A stretch of DNA of 18,237 bases from AC-50 sp035640455 (GTDB lineage: Bacteria; Actinomycetota; Thermoleophilia; Gaiellales; Gaiellaceae), in assembly GCA_035640455.1 (NCBI GenBank), contig DASQWB010000180.1, positions 1 through 18,237 on the forward strand. Reading direction: 5' to 3'. How positions within the stretch are numbered: the first letter of the stretch is position 1; every line of letters starts with the position of its first letter. Below, piece after piece: positions 12,633 through 18,237 of this stretch. A program made the translations under genes and the position numbers. The notes under the pieces were generated by a model, which saw nothing but the letters and a program-made list of their open reading frames with translations, was not told the origin of the DNA and did not search any database.

Positions 12633-14132
12633 ATGGCGACGACAGAGACGAAGACGTTCAAGAACTTCATCGGCGGCGAGTGGGTCGAGGCCGCGAGCGG
12701 TGAGACCTTCGAGAGCAAGAGCCCGGCGACGGGCGAGATTATCGGCGTGTTCCCGAAGTCCGGGCCGGAGGACGCCGACCGCGCGGTCGCGGCGGCGAAG
12801 GAGGCCTACGAGGAGTGGCGGCTCGTGCCGGCGCCGAAGCGCGGCGAGATCCTGTTCCGCTTCGCACGGCTCCTCGAGGAGGCGAAGGACGACCTCACCG
12901 ACCTCATGACCCGGGAGATGGGCAAGGTCAAGGCCGAGGCCGGGGGCGACGTCCAGGAAGCGATCGACATGAGCTACTACATGGCCGGCGAGGGAAGGCG
13001 CCTCTTCGGCCAGACGACGCCGTCCGAGCTCAGGGACAAGTTCAACATGAGCGTGCGGATGCCGATCGGGGTCGTCGGCGCGATCACGCCCTGGAACTTC
13101 CCGATCGCGATCCCGTCGTGGAAGCTCGCGCCCGCGCTCGTCTGCGGGAACACCGTCGTCTTCAAGCCCGCGAGCGACACGCCGCTTCTCGGCGAGCGCT
13201 TCGTCGAGCTGCTCGCGGAGGCGGGCCTGCCGCCCGGGGTCGTGAACATCGTCCACGGCGGCGGCGGCGCGGTCGGCGCCCGGCTGGTCGAGCACCCGGA
13301 CGTGCGCGTGATCACACTCACCGGCTCGCGCGAGACGGGAGTCGAGGTGATGCGGAACGCGGCCGACACGCTCAAGCACGTCCACCTCGAGCTCGGCGGC
13401 AAGAACGCGATCATCGTCCTCGACGACGCCGATCTCGACCTGGCGCTCGAGGGCATCATCTGGTCGGCGTTCGGCACCTCCGGCCAGCGCTGCACCGCCG
13501 CGAGCCGAGTCATCGTCCAGGAGGGCGTCTACGACGCGCTCTCCTCGAAGCTCGTCGCCGCCGCCGAGAAGATGCGCCTCGGGCCCGGCTGGGAGGACGA
13601 GACCGACGTCGGCCCGGTCATCAACAAGGGCGCGCTCGAAAAGATCCATTCGTACACGCAGATCGGCCAGGACGAGGGCGCGCGGCTGCTCACCGGCGGC
13701 GAGGTGGCGAGCGGCGACGGACTCGGCCGGGGCTTCTACTACCGGCCGACGATCTTCGGCGACGTCGAGGCGGGGATGCGGATCGCGCAGGAGGAGATCT
13801 TCGGCCCGACGACCGCGCTCATCCCGGTGCGCGACTTCGACGAGGCGGTACGCGTCTCGAACGGGATCCGCTACGGCCTTTCGTCGTCGATCTTCACCCG
13901 TGACGTGAACAAGGCATTCCGCGCGATGCGCGACCTCGTCGCGGGGATCACGTACATCAACGCAGGCACGATCGGCGCGGAGGTGCACCTCCCCTTCGGC
14001 GGGACGAAGGACACCGGGAACGGCCACCGCGAGGCGGGCCAGGCGGCGCTCGACGTCTTCACTGAGTGGAAGTCGATCTACGTCGACTACTCGGGCCGGC
14101 TCCAGAAGGCGCAGATCGACACCGCGAGCTAG
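12633..14132 (+). CDS. NAD(P)-dependent aldehyde dehydrogenase
   Basis: A 499-aa member of the aldehyde dehydrogenase superfamily, oxidising an aldehyde to its acid with NAD(P)+. It is full length. Catalytic landmarks: TPWNFP (N155), FKPA (K178), LTGS (229-232), LELGGKNA (general base E253) and GQRCTAA (nucleophile C287), then EEIFGP near 390. The sequence is closest in feel to the group that includes alpha-ketoglutaric/aminoadipic semialdehyde dehydrogenases, but I cannot assign a substrate. ATG 12633 is set 6 nt after a TAGAAT -10, with no Shine-Dalgarno sequence, so it is leaderless. Divergence from the SDR across 22 bp suggests that the two enzymes serve one oxidation pathway. Confidence 0.95.
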   Translation: MATTETKTFKNFIGGEWVEAASGETFESKSPATGEIIGVFPKSGPEDADRAVAAAKEAYEEWRLVPAPKRGEILFRFARLLEEAKDDLTDLMTREMGKVKAEAGGDVQEAIDMSYYMAGEGRRLFGQTTPSELRDKFNMSVRMPIGVVGAITPWNFPIAIPSWKLAPALVCGNTVVFKPASDTPLLGERFVELLAEAGLPPGVVNIVHGGGGAVGARLVEHPDVRVITLTGSRETGVEVMRNAADTLKHVHLELGGKNAIIVLDDADLDLALEGIIWSAFGTSGQRCTAASRVIVQEGVYDALSSKLVAAAEKMRLGPGWEDETDVGPVINKGALEKIHSYTQIGQDEGARLLTGGEVASGDGLGRGFYYRPTIFGDVEAGMRIAQEEIFGPTTALIPVRDFDEAVRVSNGIRYGLSSSIFTRDVNKAFRAMRDLVAGITYINAGTIGAEVHLPFGGTKDTGNGHREAGQAALDVFTEWKSIYVDYSGRLQKAQIDTAS

Positions 14133-14135
14133 GGC

Positions 14136-14453
14136 ACGCGCCGGAGATCGGCGACGAAGTCGCCGTCGTCTACGGCTGGACGGCGATCTTCGGCGCGGCG
14201 GTGGTACTGCGCCCCGCGTCAAGCGGGACGCTTGCGTGTCGACCGGCCTCCGCCGTACCTTCTTAGGTGCGACCGACGCTCAGGTCGGCACCACTCGGGA
14301 GGCATCGTGCCTCAAAGCCGGCGCGACGCAGCGTGTCGAACTGCCCGCGACGGCTCAAACCGATTCCGGGACCGACGGCACCCTGGGCGCCGGTCGCCGA
14401 CGCCTCACGCGGGTCGGTCCCCGGAGCGGCGAGCTCGAGGCCGTACCGCACGG
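14136..14453. other. Intergenic region rich in small hairpins, no recognised gene
   Basis: This 318-bp gap separates two converging genes. Besides the hairpin at 14149 it holds CAAGCG/CGCTTG (14220-14234); GGTGC-GACC/GGTC-g-GCACC (14266-14292, one bulge, 8-nt loop); and GAGGCA/TGCCTC (14299-14313). GGCAC at 14287-14291 could instead pair with GTGCC at 14307-14311, so two folds compete. Open frames exist on both strands (for example 73 codons at 14236-14457 plus, and 62 codons at 14263-14451 minus), but neither has a ribosome-binding site or recognisable composition. I recognise no RNA family; it could be a 3' UTR, an unrecognised small RNA or remains of a gene. Confidence 0.4.
14149..14165 (+). 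terminator. Hairpin just past the aldehyde dehydrogenase
   Basis: CGGCGAC and GTCGCCG form a 7-bp perfect stem with a GAA loop, 16 nt past the stop. No U-tract follows, so it is at best a weak terminator. Confidence 0.35.
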
Positions 14454-15719
14454 CTAGCCGGCGAGGCGCTCGATCGCGTCCGCGGCGGCAACCGTCCCGG
14501 GCTGCGCGTGGAGCCGCGTTGAGATCGCCCGCAGCCGCCGCGCGAGTGTCTCGTCGGCGAGGAGCCGGTCGATCGCGCCGCGCAGCTCGTCGCCCTCCAC
14601 CTCGTAGGGCGCGAGTCGGATCCCGAGCTCGAGCTCGTCCATCCGCTGCGCGTTGTCGTACTGGTCCCAGAAGAGCGGCAGGACGACCATGGGCTTCCCG
14701 AAGTGGAGCGACTCCGTGACCGTGTTGTTCCCGCCGTGCGTGACGACGACGTCGACGTGGGGGAGGATCGCCGGCTGCGGCAGGAACTCGGCGCCGACCA
14801 TGTTCGGCGCGAGCTCGAGCTCGGCGTGCTGCGGCCCCATCGAGACGGCGACGCGGTGGTCGGTCTCGGCGAGGAAGCCGATCAGCCGCCGCATCAGCTC
14901 GACGTCGCCCGAGCCGAGGCTGCCGAGGCTGAGGTAGACGAGCTTGCCCTCGCCCGGCGGCGGCTCCCAGGTGCCAGAGGCGGCGCGGACGCACGAGTCG
15001 AGCCGCTGCCACGCGGGCGCGAGCGGCCGCGACCGGCGATAGTCGGCCTCGGCGGGATAGAGGTAGAGGTCGAGGAACGGCGACTCGTGGATGAACTCGC
15101 CCTCGGGGAGCGGCGGCGCGCCGCGCCCGACGCAGAAGTCGCTGAACTCCCGCCGGAGCGGCTCGTGGAGCTCGACGTAGCGCCGACGGAATTCCTCCCA
15201 ACCGGCCGTGTCTGCGCTCGGGTAGCCGGAGAAGACCGGCGGCAGGGCCGGGTCCTTCAGCTCGAGCGGGTTGCACGAGACGATGCGGACCCAAGGCTGG
15301 CCGCAGGCGGCCACGGCCGGAAAGGTCACGACGTTGTCCTCGACGATCACGTCCGGCCGGAGCTCGTCGAAGATCTCCGCGAGCCGCTCGTCGACGTAGC
15401 GGGCCCCGTCCACGAGCTCCTGCCAGATCGGCAGGATGAGACCTTCGAGCTGCTCGATCGTCGGCCTGCGGAACTGCGGCGCCGTGTCGCGGATGAAGTC
15501 CTTCCAGAACTGGCCCGGCTCTTCCTCGACCTCGGGCTTCGGCTTCAGGCGCATCAGCGCCTCCTCGAAGCCCTGCGCCTCGAGCGTCCCCGCGAACGAC
15601 TCCTCGACGACGAAGACGACGCGGGCGCCGCGCTCGCGGAGCACGCGGCCGATCCCGACGCAGTTGTTCGTGGGCCCATACGCCCCTTCGGGGAAGAACG
15701 CGATCGTCGGGCCCGCCAC
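14454..15719 (-). CDS. GT1-family glycosyltransferase (MGT/UGT-like)
   Basis: A 421-aa GT-B-fold enzyme of the UDP-glycosyltransferase/macrolide glycosyltransferase type. The N-terminal acceptor domain begins MAGPTIAFFPEGAYGP and includes DVIVEDN (123-129). The C-terminal donor domain has VYLSLGSLGS (261-270), LPQPAILPHVDVVVTHGGNN (313-332) and GKPMVVLPLFWDQYDNAQRM (341-360), the usual nucleotide-sugar signature including H328. It would glycosylate a small molecule or lipid in the cytosol; no acceptor can be inferred. GTG 15719 starts 12 nt after the stop of the upstream 125-aa gene, which favours a shared transcript. A TAGAGT hexamer overlapping that stop could also drive it alone. No Shine-Dalgarno sequence is evident. 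Confidence 0.9.
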   Translation of the reverse strand: MAGPTIAFFPEGAYGPTNNCVGIGRVLRERGARVVFVVEESFAGTLEAQGFEEALMRLKPKPEVEEEPGQFWKDFIRDTAPQFRRPTIEQLEGLILPIWQELVDGARYVDERLAEIFDELRPDVIVEDNVVTFPAVAACGQPWVRIVSCNPLELKDPALPPVFSGYPSADTAGWEEFRRRYVELHEPLRREFSDFCVGRGAPPLPEGEFIHESPFLDLYLYPAEADYRRSRPLAPAWQRLDSCVRAASGTWEPPPGEGKLVYLSLGSLGSGDVELMRRLIGFLAETDHRVAVSMGPQHAELELAPNMVGAEFLPQPAILPHVDVVVTHGGNNTVTESLHFGKPMVVLPLFWDQYDNAQRMDELELGIRLAPYEVEGDELRGAIDRLLADETLARRLRAISTRLHAQPGTVAAADAIERLAG

Positions 15720-15731
15720 GGCCCGCGGACT

Positions 15732-16109
15732 CTATGTAAACGTGAGGATGTGGAACAGCTCGACGTCGAGCCCGTTCGCGGTCAACGTCGCCACCTTGGC
15801 GATCCCGTCGCGCTCCTCGAACAGCAGGAGGAGCTCCTCGCCGAGGTCGTCGACCGCGTCCAGCTGGTCGAGGCGGAACCGAAGCGAGGAGGTCTGCTCG
15901 GCCTCGACGAAGAGGATGAGCGCCTCGACGTTGTTCGCGCGCCCGAACTCGTGGCCCTCGTGGAGCGTGAAGTCCCAGCTCTGACGCGCCGCGGCCCAGT
16001 CCTCCAAGGTCGCGGCGAAGACGCTCAGGGCCTCGTCGACCTCGACCTCGACCGGCGTGTCCGCGCGCTCGGCGGGCGTCGGCCGTGGCAGGACCTCGAG
16101 CGTCGCCAT
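15732..16109 (-). CDS. Acidic 125-aa protein of unknown function
   Basis: A 125-aa acidic soluble protein without signal or membrane segment. It starts MATLEVLPRPTPAERADTPV, followed by a predicted helix (VDEALSVFAATLEDWAAARQ). The C-terminal half alternates strands and helices (NVEALILFVEAEQTSSLRF, EELLLLFEERDGIAKVATL). ATG 16109 is the first good start; no strong ribosome-binding site is seen. It is divergent from the YqfO-like gene across 35 bp, and the glycosyltransferase follows 12 nt downstream. I recognise no family. Codon use and compactness support a real gene. A partner role for the glycosyltransferase is possible but unproven. Confidence 0.7.
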   Translation of the reverse strand: MATLEVLPRPTPAERADTPVEVEVDEALSVFAATLEDWAAARQSWDFTLHEGHEFGRANNVEALILFVEAEQTSSLRFRLDQLDAVDDLGEELLLLFEERDGIAKVATLTANGLDVELFHILTFT

Positions 16110-16144
16110 GGCGGCGCGGTTCCCCCGCCGCCGGGACGGCAAAC

Positions 16145-16462
16145 GTGAACGGAGAGCAGCGAAAGCTCGTCGTCTTCGTGCCGCCCGAGGCGCTCGACGC
16201 GGTTCGCTCGGCCGTCTTCGACGCCGGGGCGGGCCGGATCGGCGACTACGAGCGCTGCTCCTGGTACACCGAGGGCACGGGCACGTTCTTCGGCGGCGTC
16301 GGCACGGAGCCGACGGTCGGCGAGGCCGGCCGCGAGGAGCGCGTACCGGAGCTTCGCCTCGAGACTGTCTTCCCCGCCGTCCGGCACGACGAGGTGATCG
16401 CCGCCCTCCGGCGGGCGCACCCGTACGAGGAGCCGGCCTTCGACGTCTATCCGCTCCTGTGA
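16145..16462 (+). CDS. Standalone YqfO/NIF3-insert-domain protein
   Basis: A 105-aa protein matching the small CutA/PII-like domain that is inserted in many NIF3 (DUF34, YqfO) proteins and also exists alone. Landmarks: KLVVFVPPEALDAVRSAVF (7-25), GAGRIGDYERCSWYTEGTGTF (28-48), VPELRLETVFP and the hallmark HPYEEPAFDVYPL (92-104). The domain is soluble and oligomerises; its biochemical role is unsettled. GTG 16145 gives the normal family length; the frame is open upstream but reads as low-complexity sequence. Its stop overlaps the RNase H-like start (GTGA), so the two are translationally coupled. In mycobacteria a full NIF3 gene lies near an RNase HI gene (Rv2228c-Rv2230c), so this pairing may be a reduced form of that neighbourhood. 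Confidence 0.88.
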   Translation: MNGEQRKLVVFVPPEALDAVRSAVFDAGAGRIGDYERCSWYTEGTGTFFGGVGTEPTVGEAGREERVPELRLETVFPAVRHDEVIAALRRAHPYEEPAFDVYPLL

Positions 16463-16863
16463 AGGCGAAGCTCTCGACCGACGGCGGCGCGCGCGGCAAT
16501 CCGGGGCCGGCCGCGTATGGCTACGTGCTCGAGGCCGAGGACGGCACGGTGCTGGCGGCCCACGGCGAGAGGATCGGCGTGGCGACGAACAACGTCGCCG
16601 AGTACCGGGCGCTCGTCGCGGGGCTCGAGAAGGCCGCCGAGCTCGACGTGGAGGAGGTCGAGGTCGTCTCCGACTCCGAGCTCCTCGTGAAGCAGATGCG
16701 GGGCGAGTACAAGGTGAAGAACCCGGCGCTGCGCGAGCTGAATGTGGCCGCCGAAGCCCTTGCGGCGCGGTTCCGGAAAGTCGCCTACACGGCAGTGCGG
16801 CGCGAGCACAACGAGCTCGCCGACCGGCTCGTGAACGAGGCACTCGACGCAGTCACCGGCTAG
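16459..16863 (+). CDS. rnhA: RNase HI-family ribonuclease
   Basis: A 134-aa single-domain ribonuclease HI that cleaves the RNA strand of RNA-DNA hybrids. The four catalytic acidic residues are in place: D8 in STDGGARGNPGPAAYG (6-21), E48 in NNVAEYRAL, D72 in VVSDSELLVKQM and D122 in HNELADRLVNEA. The sequence lacks the basic protrusion of E. coli RNase HI and resembles the Rv2228c N-terminal-domain/YpdQ type found in Gram-positives and archaea. GTG 16459 overlaps the preceding stop by 4 bp. The stop TAG is also the first half of the tRNA-Gly -10 element. The symbol follows the family and is not a claim of orthology to E. coli rnhA. Confidence 0.92.
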   Translation: MKAKLSTDGGARGNPGPAAYGYVLEAEDGTVLAAHGERIGVATNNVAEYRALVAGLEKAAELDVEEVEVVSDSELLVKQMRGEYKVKNPALRELNVAAEALAARFRKVAYTAVRREHNELADRLVNEALDAVTG

Positions 16864-16866
16864 AAT
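16861..16866 (+). promoter_or_regulatory. -10 element of tRNA-Gly, overlapping the RNase HI stop
   Basis: TAGAAT ends 10 nt before the mature tRNA 5' end, so transcription would start near 16873. The first three bases are the RNase HI stop codon. The same hexamer drives the aldehyde dehydrogenase at 12621. The -35 region is not clear. Confidence 0.5.
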
Positions 16867-16876
16867 GCGCGCCCGC

Positions 16877-16950
16877 GCGGATGTAGCTCAGTTGGCTAGA
16901 GCGTCTGCTTGCCATGCAGAAGGTCGTGGGTTCGAGTCCCATCATCCGCT
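16877..16950 (+). tRNA. trnG: tRNA-Gly, anticodon GCC
   Basis: A full cloverleaf: acceptor GCGGATG/CATCCGC, a D arm GCTC...GAGC, anticodon stem TCTGC/GCAGA with loop TTGCCAT (anticodon GCC at 16911-16913, reading GGC/GGU), and T arm GTGGG-TTCGAGT-CCCAT with one G-U pair. The discriminator is T, as usual for bacterial tRNA-Gly. The CCA end is not encoded. The gene is 74 nt and lies 13 nt after the RNase HI stop. Confidence 0.97.
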
Positions 16951-16954
16951 CTCT

Positions 16955-16983
16955 CGAAAAGCCCCGCCAGGCGGGGCTTTTCG
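16955..16983. terminator. Bidirectional intrinsic terminator after tRNA-Gly
   Basis: CGAAAAGCCCCGCC and GGCGGGGCTTTTCG are perfect 14-nt arms around a single A (in practice a CCAGG loop), followed by TTTCTC. The stem starts 4 nt after the tRNA. A-tract and T-tract make it work in both directions. Confidence 0.92.
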
Positions 16984-17002
16984 TTTCTCATACACGCGAT
17001 CG

Positions 17003-17302
17003 GTGAAGCGTGAGTCCTCGTCCCCGAGCTGTGCCTCGGCTGCTTGTTGTGGGCATTTCCGCGCTCGCGGTCATCGTCTCGACAGGTGGGGCTGCGAACA
17101 GTGTCGTGTCGTCTGGCAGGCGGAGCTGACCTTCACTCGCGGGAGCGGCGGGCGCTATTCGGTCGCGGGATGGAAAACGCGTCCTCCTAGACGTCGGCAG
17201 CCCGCACGACGACCGAATCACGCCGTCTATGAGATTCCGTTCGTCGAGGAGAAGCTGCAACTGCTTGCCCGCAACGCGAGCGGTGCGAGTTGGCGACACT
17301 AG
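17003..17302 (+). pseudogene. Doubtful or decayed small gene between the tRNA and the sialidase-like gene
   Basis: From GTG 17003 a 99-codon frame runs to TAG at 17300-17302, directly followed by a plus-strand terminator-like hairpin. The product has clustered cysteines (CCGHF, WGCEQC) and ends EIPFVEEKLQLLARNASG. In another frame, GTG 17010 opens a 39-codon peptide with a convincing signal sequence (RLLVVGISALAVIVSTGG) that stops at 17129. A secreted protein broken by a frameshift between about 17090 and 17130 would explain both, but so could chance. A longer frame reaching back to 16865 is spurious, since it reads through the tRNA. No clear ribosome-binding site and no recognised family. 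Confidence 0.3.
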
Positions 17303-17318
17303 CCCTCGCTCGGGGGCT
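17301..17318 (+). terminator. Short hairpin with pyrimidine tail
   Basis: AGCCCTC/GGGGGCT (one T-G wobble) with a GCTC loop, followed by CTTCTTC. It begins on the stop codon of the frame ending at 17302, which slightly supports a real transcript ending there. Confidence 0.4.
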
Positions 17319-17335
17319 CTTCTTCGGTGCGCACC

Positions 17336-17370
17336 CGGTGGGAGGGCCGCAATGAGCGGCCCTCCCACCG
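17336..17370 (-). terminator. 15-bp hairpin terminator of the sialidase-like gene
   Basis: CGGTGGGAGGGCCGC and GCGGCCCTCCCACCG form a perfect 15-bp stem with loop AATGA. It starts 6 nt beyond the minus-strand stop at 17377. No U-tract follows. Confidence 0.75.
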
Positions 17371-17376
17371 CGCTGG

Positions 17377-18237
17377 CTACGGATTCAGCGTGCTCTCGAA
17401 GATGTCGGTCCGGTTCGCGAGGTTGCCGTCGTTCGCCATCGCGAAGAACGCGACGAACGAGTTCCCTGCGCGAGCGAGCCCCTCGTAGTCGCCGACGAAG
17501 TAGCCACGCGCGTTCGGCGCCGTCTCCATGTCGAACGGCCCCGCGACGTGTGCCTCCGTCGTCCAGCTAAGGGGACTCGTGCAGTCCTGCGTCGCCGGGT
17601 GGCAGTGCACGAACCAGTAGTCGGTGGGTAGTCCCGGCGCCGGGGTGTTGTTGCGGAAGTCGTAGTACGTGACTCCGATCGTGCCGTCCGCTGCGACCTG
17701 GACGTTCGGCGTGAACGCCTGGGTCGCGGGCACCTGGTTGATCTGGATCTTCGGCGACCACGTCAGCCCGCCGTCGAGTGACTGCGAGAACGCGATCCCC
17801 GCGTGCTCGTGAGCCCTAGGCGGGCCGCTGAAGCTGCCGTCCTGCCAGACGGCGTATACCCGACCCGGCGTGACGCCGGCCGCGAAGTCCGGGATGATGT
17901 CTCCCGTTCGAACGGCGTGGCCGGTATCCGGATCGGTCACGTCGACGACGTCCACGTCGCTCACCTTGATCGGCCCCGACCAGCTGACGCCGCGGTCAGG
18001 CGAGCGGAGGACGACGACGTCACAACACGAGCGCTGGACGCCGGAGCCGTGGAACAGGAACGTCCCATTCACGAGCGTCGGCACTGGACCGCCGCTCGGA
18101 ACCACGACGATCTGGTTCCCGATCGTGAACGAGATCCCCCCCAGCCGCTCGAAGATCGGCCGTGCGGGCTCCCAGGTCACACCGTTGTCCGTCGACCGTG
18201 CGAAGACGGTCTGCGAGCGCAGCGCGAACGTGTGCGC
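17377..18237 (-). CDS. Sialidase-like Asp-box (BNR) protein, C-terminal part (cut by window edge)
   Basis: The last 286 residues of a beta-propeller protein of the sialidase/BNR superfamily; the N-terminus lies beyond the right edge. Three Asp boxes (S-x-D-x-G-x-T/S-W) are visible: RSTDNGVTWEP near the start, RSPDRGVSWSGP, and SQSLDGGLTWSP. They alternate with propeller strands such as RVYAVWQDG, IGVTYYDFRNN and NSFVAFFAMAN. YFVGDYEGLA and FDMETAPNARGYF are typical of the family's exported exo-alpha-sialidase-like members. Catalytic arginines and the nucleophile tyrosine cannot be assigned from this part, so it may be a non-enzymatic propeller. It is probably secreted. The gene ends just before a strong hairpin. 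Confidence 0.85.
   Translation of the reverse strand, partial: AHTFALRSQTVFARSTDNGVTWEPARPIFERLGGISFTIGNQIVVVPSGGPVPTLVNGTFLFHGSGVQRSCCDVVVLRSPDRGVSWSGPIKVSDVDVVDVTDPDTGHAVRTGDIIPDFAAGVTPGRVYAVWQDGSFSGPPRAHEHAGIAFSQSLDGGLTWSPKIQINQVPATQAFTPNVQVAADGTIGVTYYDFRNNTPAPGLPTDYWFVHCHPATQDCTSPLSWTTEAHVAGPFDMETAPNARGYFVGDYEGLARAGNSFVAFFAMANDGNLANRTDIFESTLNP

Noticed and set aside
12528..14222. 564-codon minus-strand frame opposite the aldehyde dehydrogenase
   Set aside because: It is antisense to a full-length enzyme with all catalytic residues, and has low-complexity Arg/Asp-rich content.
14236..14457. 73-codon plus-strand and 62-codon minus-strand frames in the gap after the aldehyde dehydrogenase
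   Set aside because: No ribosome-binding site or leaderless promoter, unusual composition and no recognisable fold; more likely chance frames over hairpins.
16865..17002. Frame starting at 16865 with a product reading DVAQLARASACHAEGRGFESH
   Set aside because: This is the translation of the tRNA-Gly gene and its terminator, a common false protein.
1..18237. CRISPR arrays, insertion sequences, integrase or attachment sites
   Set aside because: No regularly spaced repeats, transposase motifs or duplicated tRNA 3' ends could be found by reading.

Overview
The window is very GC-rich, densely packed, and has many GTG starts. Several start codons sit 6-10 nt downstream of a TAnnnT-type -10 element, which implies leaderless mRNAs. 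With the PadR/small-protein pair and an RNase HI-type gene beside a short YqfO-like protein, this suggests an actinomycete, perhaps a deep-branching class such as Thermoleophilia. That placement is inference; no rRNA or marker gene is present.

Left flank (1-3172): a partial MFS exporter and a short one-helix protein lie on the minus strand, followed by a PadR-type regulator and a small His-rich protein. The PadR gene has a very convincing ACATGT-N7-ACATGT operator. Divergent from it, a leaderless gene for a C2C2 zinc-binding protein overlaps a gene for a secreted InlB-repeat-like protein.

Centre (3169-11628): this is the most interesting part. A minus-strand run encodes a MOP-family flippase, a PqqD-like protein with an extra C-terminal tail, an HprK-like kinase, a family-2 glycosyltransferase, two PF14907-like nucleotidyltransferases and an NAD-dependent epimerase. 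From pqqD to the second nucleotidyltransferase each gene overlaps the next by exactly 4 bp. Divergently, starting 20 bp from the flippase, lie a second HprK-like kinase and a second family-2 glycosyltransferase. The content resembles the named but poorly understood 'HPr-rel-A' PqqD/HprK cassettes, and the tailoring genes of phosphorylated/glycosylated lasso peptides. No lasso cyclase, leader peptidase or convincing precursor gene is present. I infer a phosphorylation/glycosylation pathway acting on a peptide, protein or glycan that is then flipped across the membrane; the substrate is unknown.

Right part (11651-16863): a small conserved-looking protein; an SDR and an aldehyde dehydrogenase sharing a compact divergent promoter; a hairpin-rich 320-bp gap; a GT1-like glycosyltransferase after a 125-aa unknown protein; and a translationally coupled YqfO-like/RNase HI-type pair.

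Right end (16861-18237): tRNA-Gly(GCC) with a strong terminator, a doubtful or decayed small gene, and the 3' part of a sialidase-like Asp-box (BNR) protein running off the edge. No insertion sequence, CRISPR array, rRNA or integrase was found.
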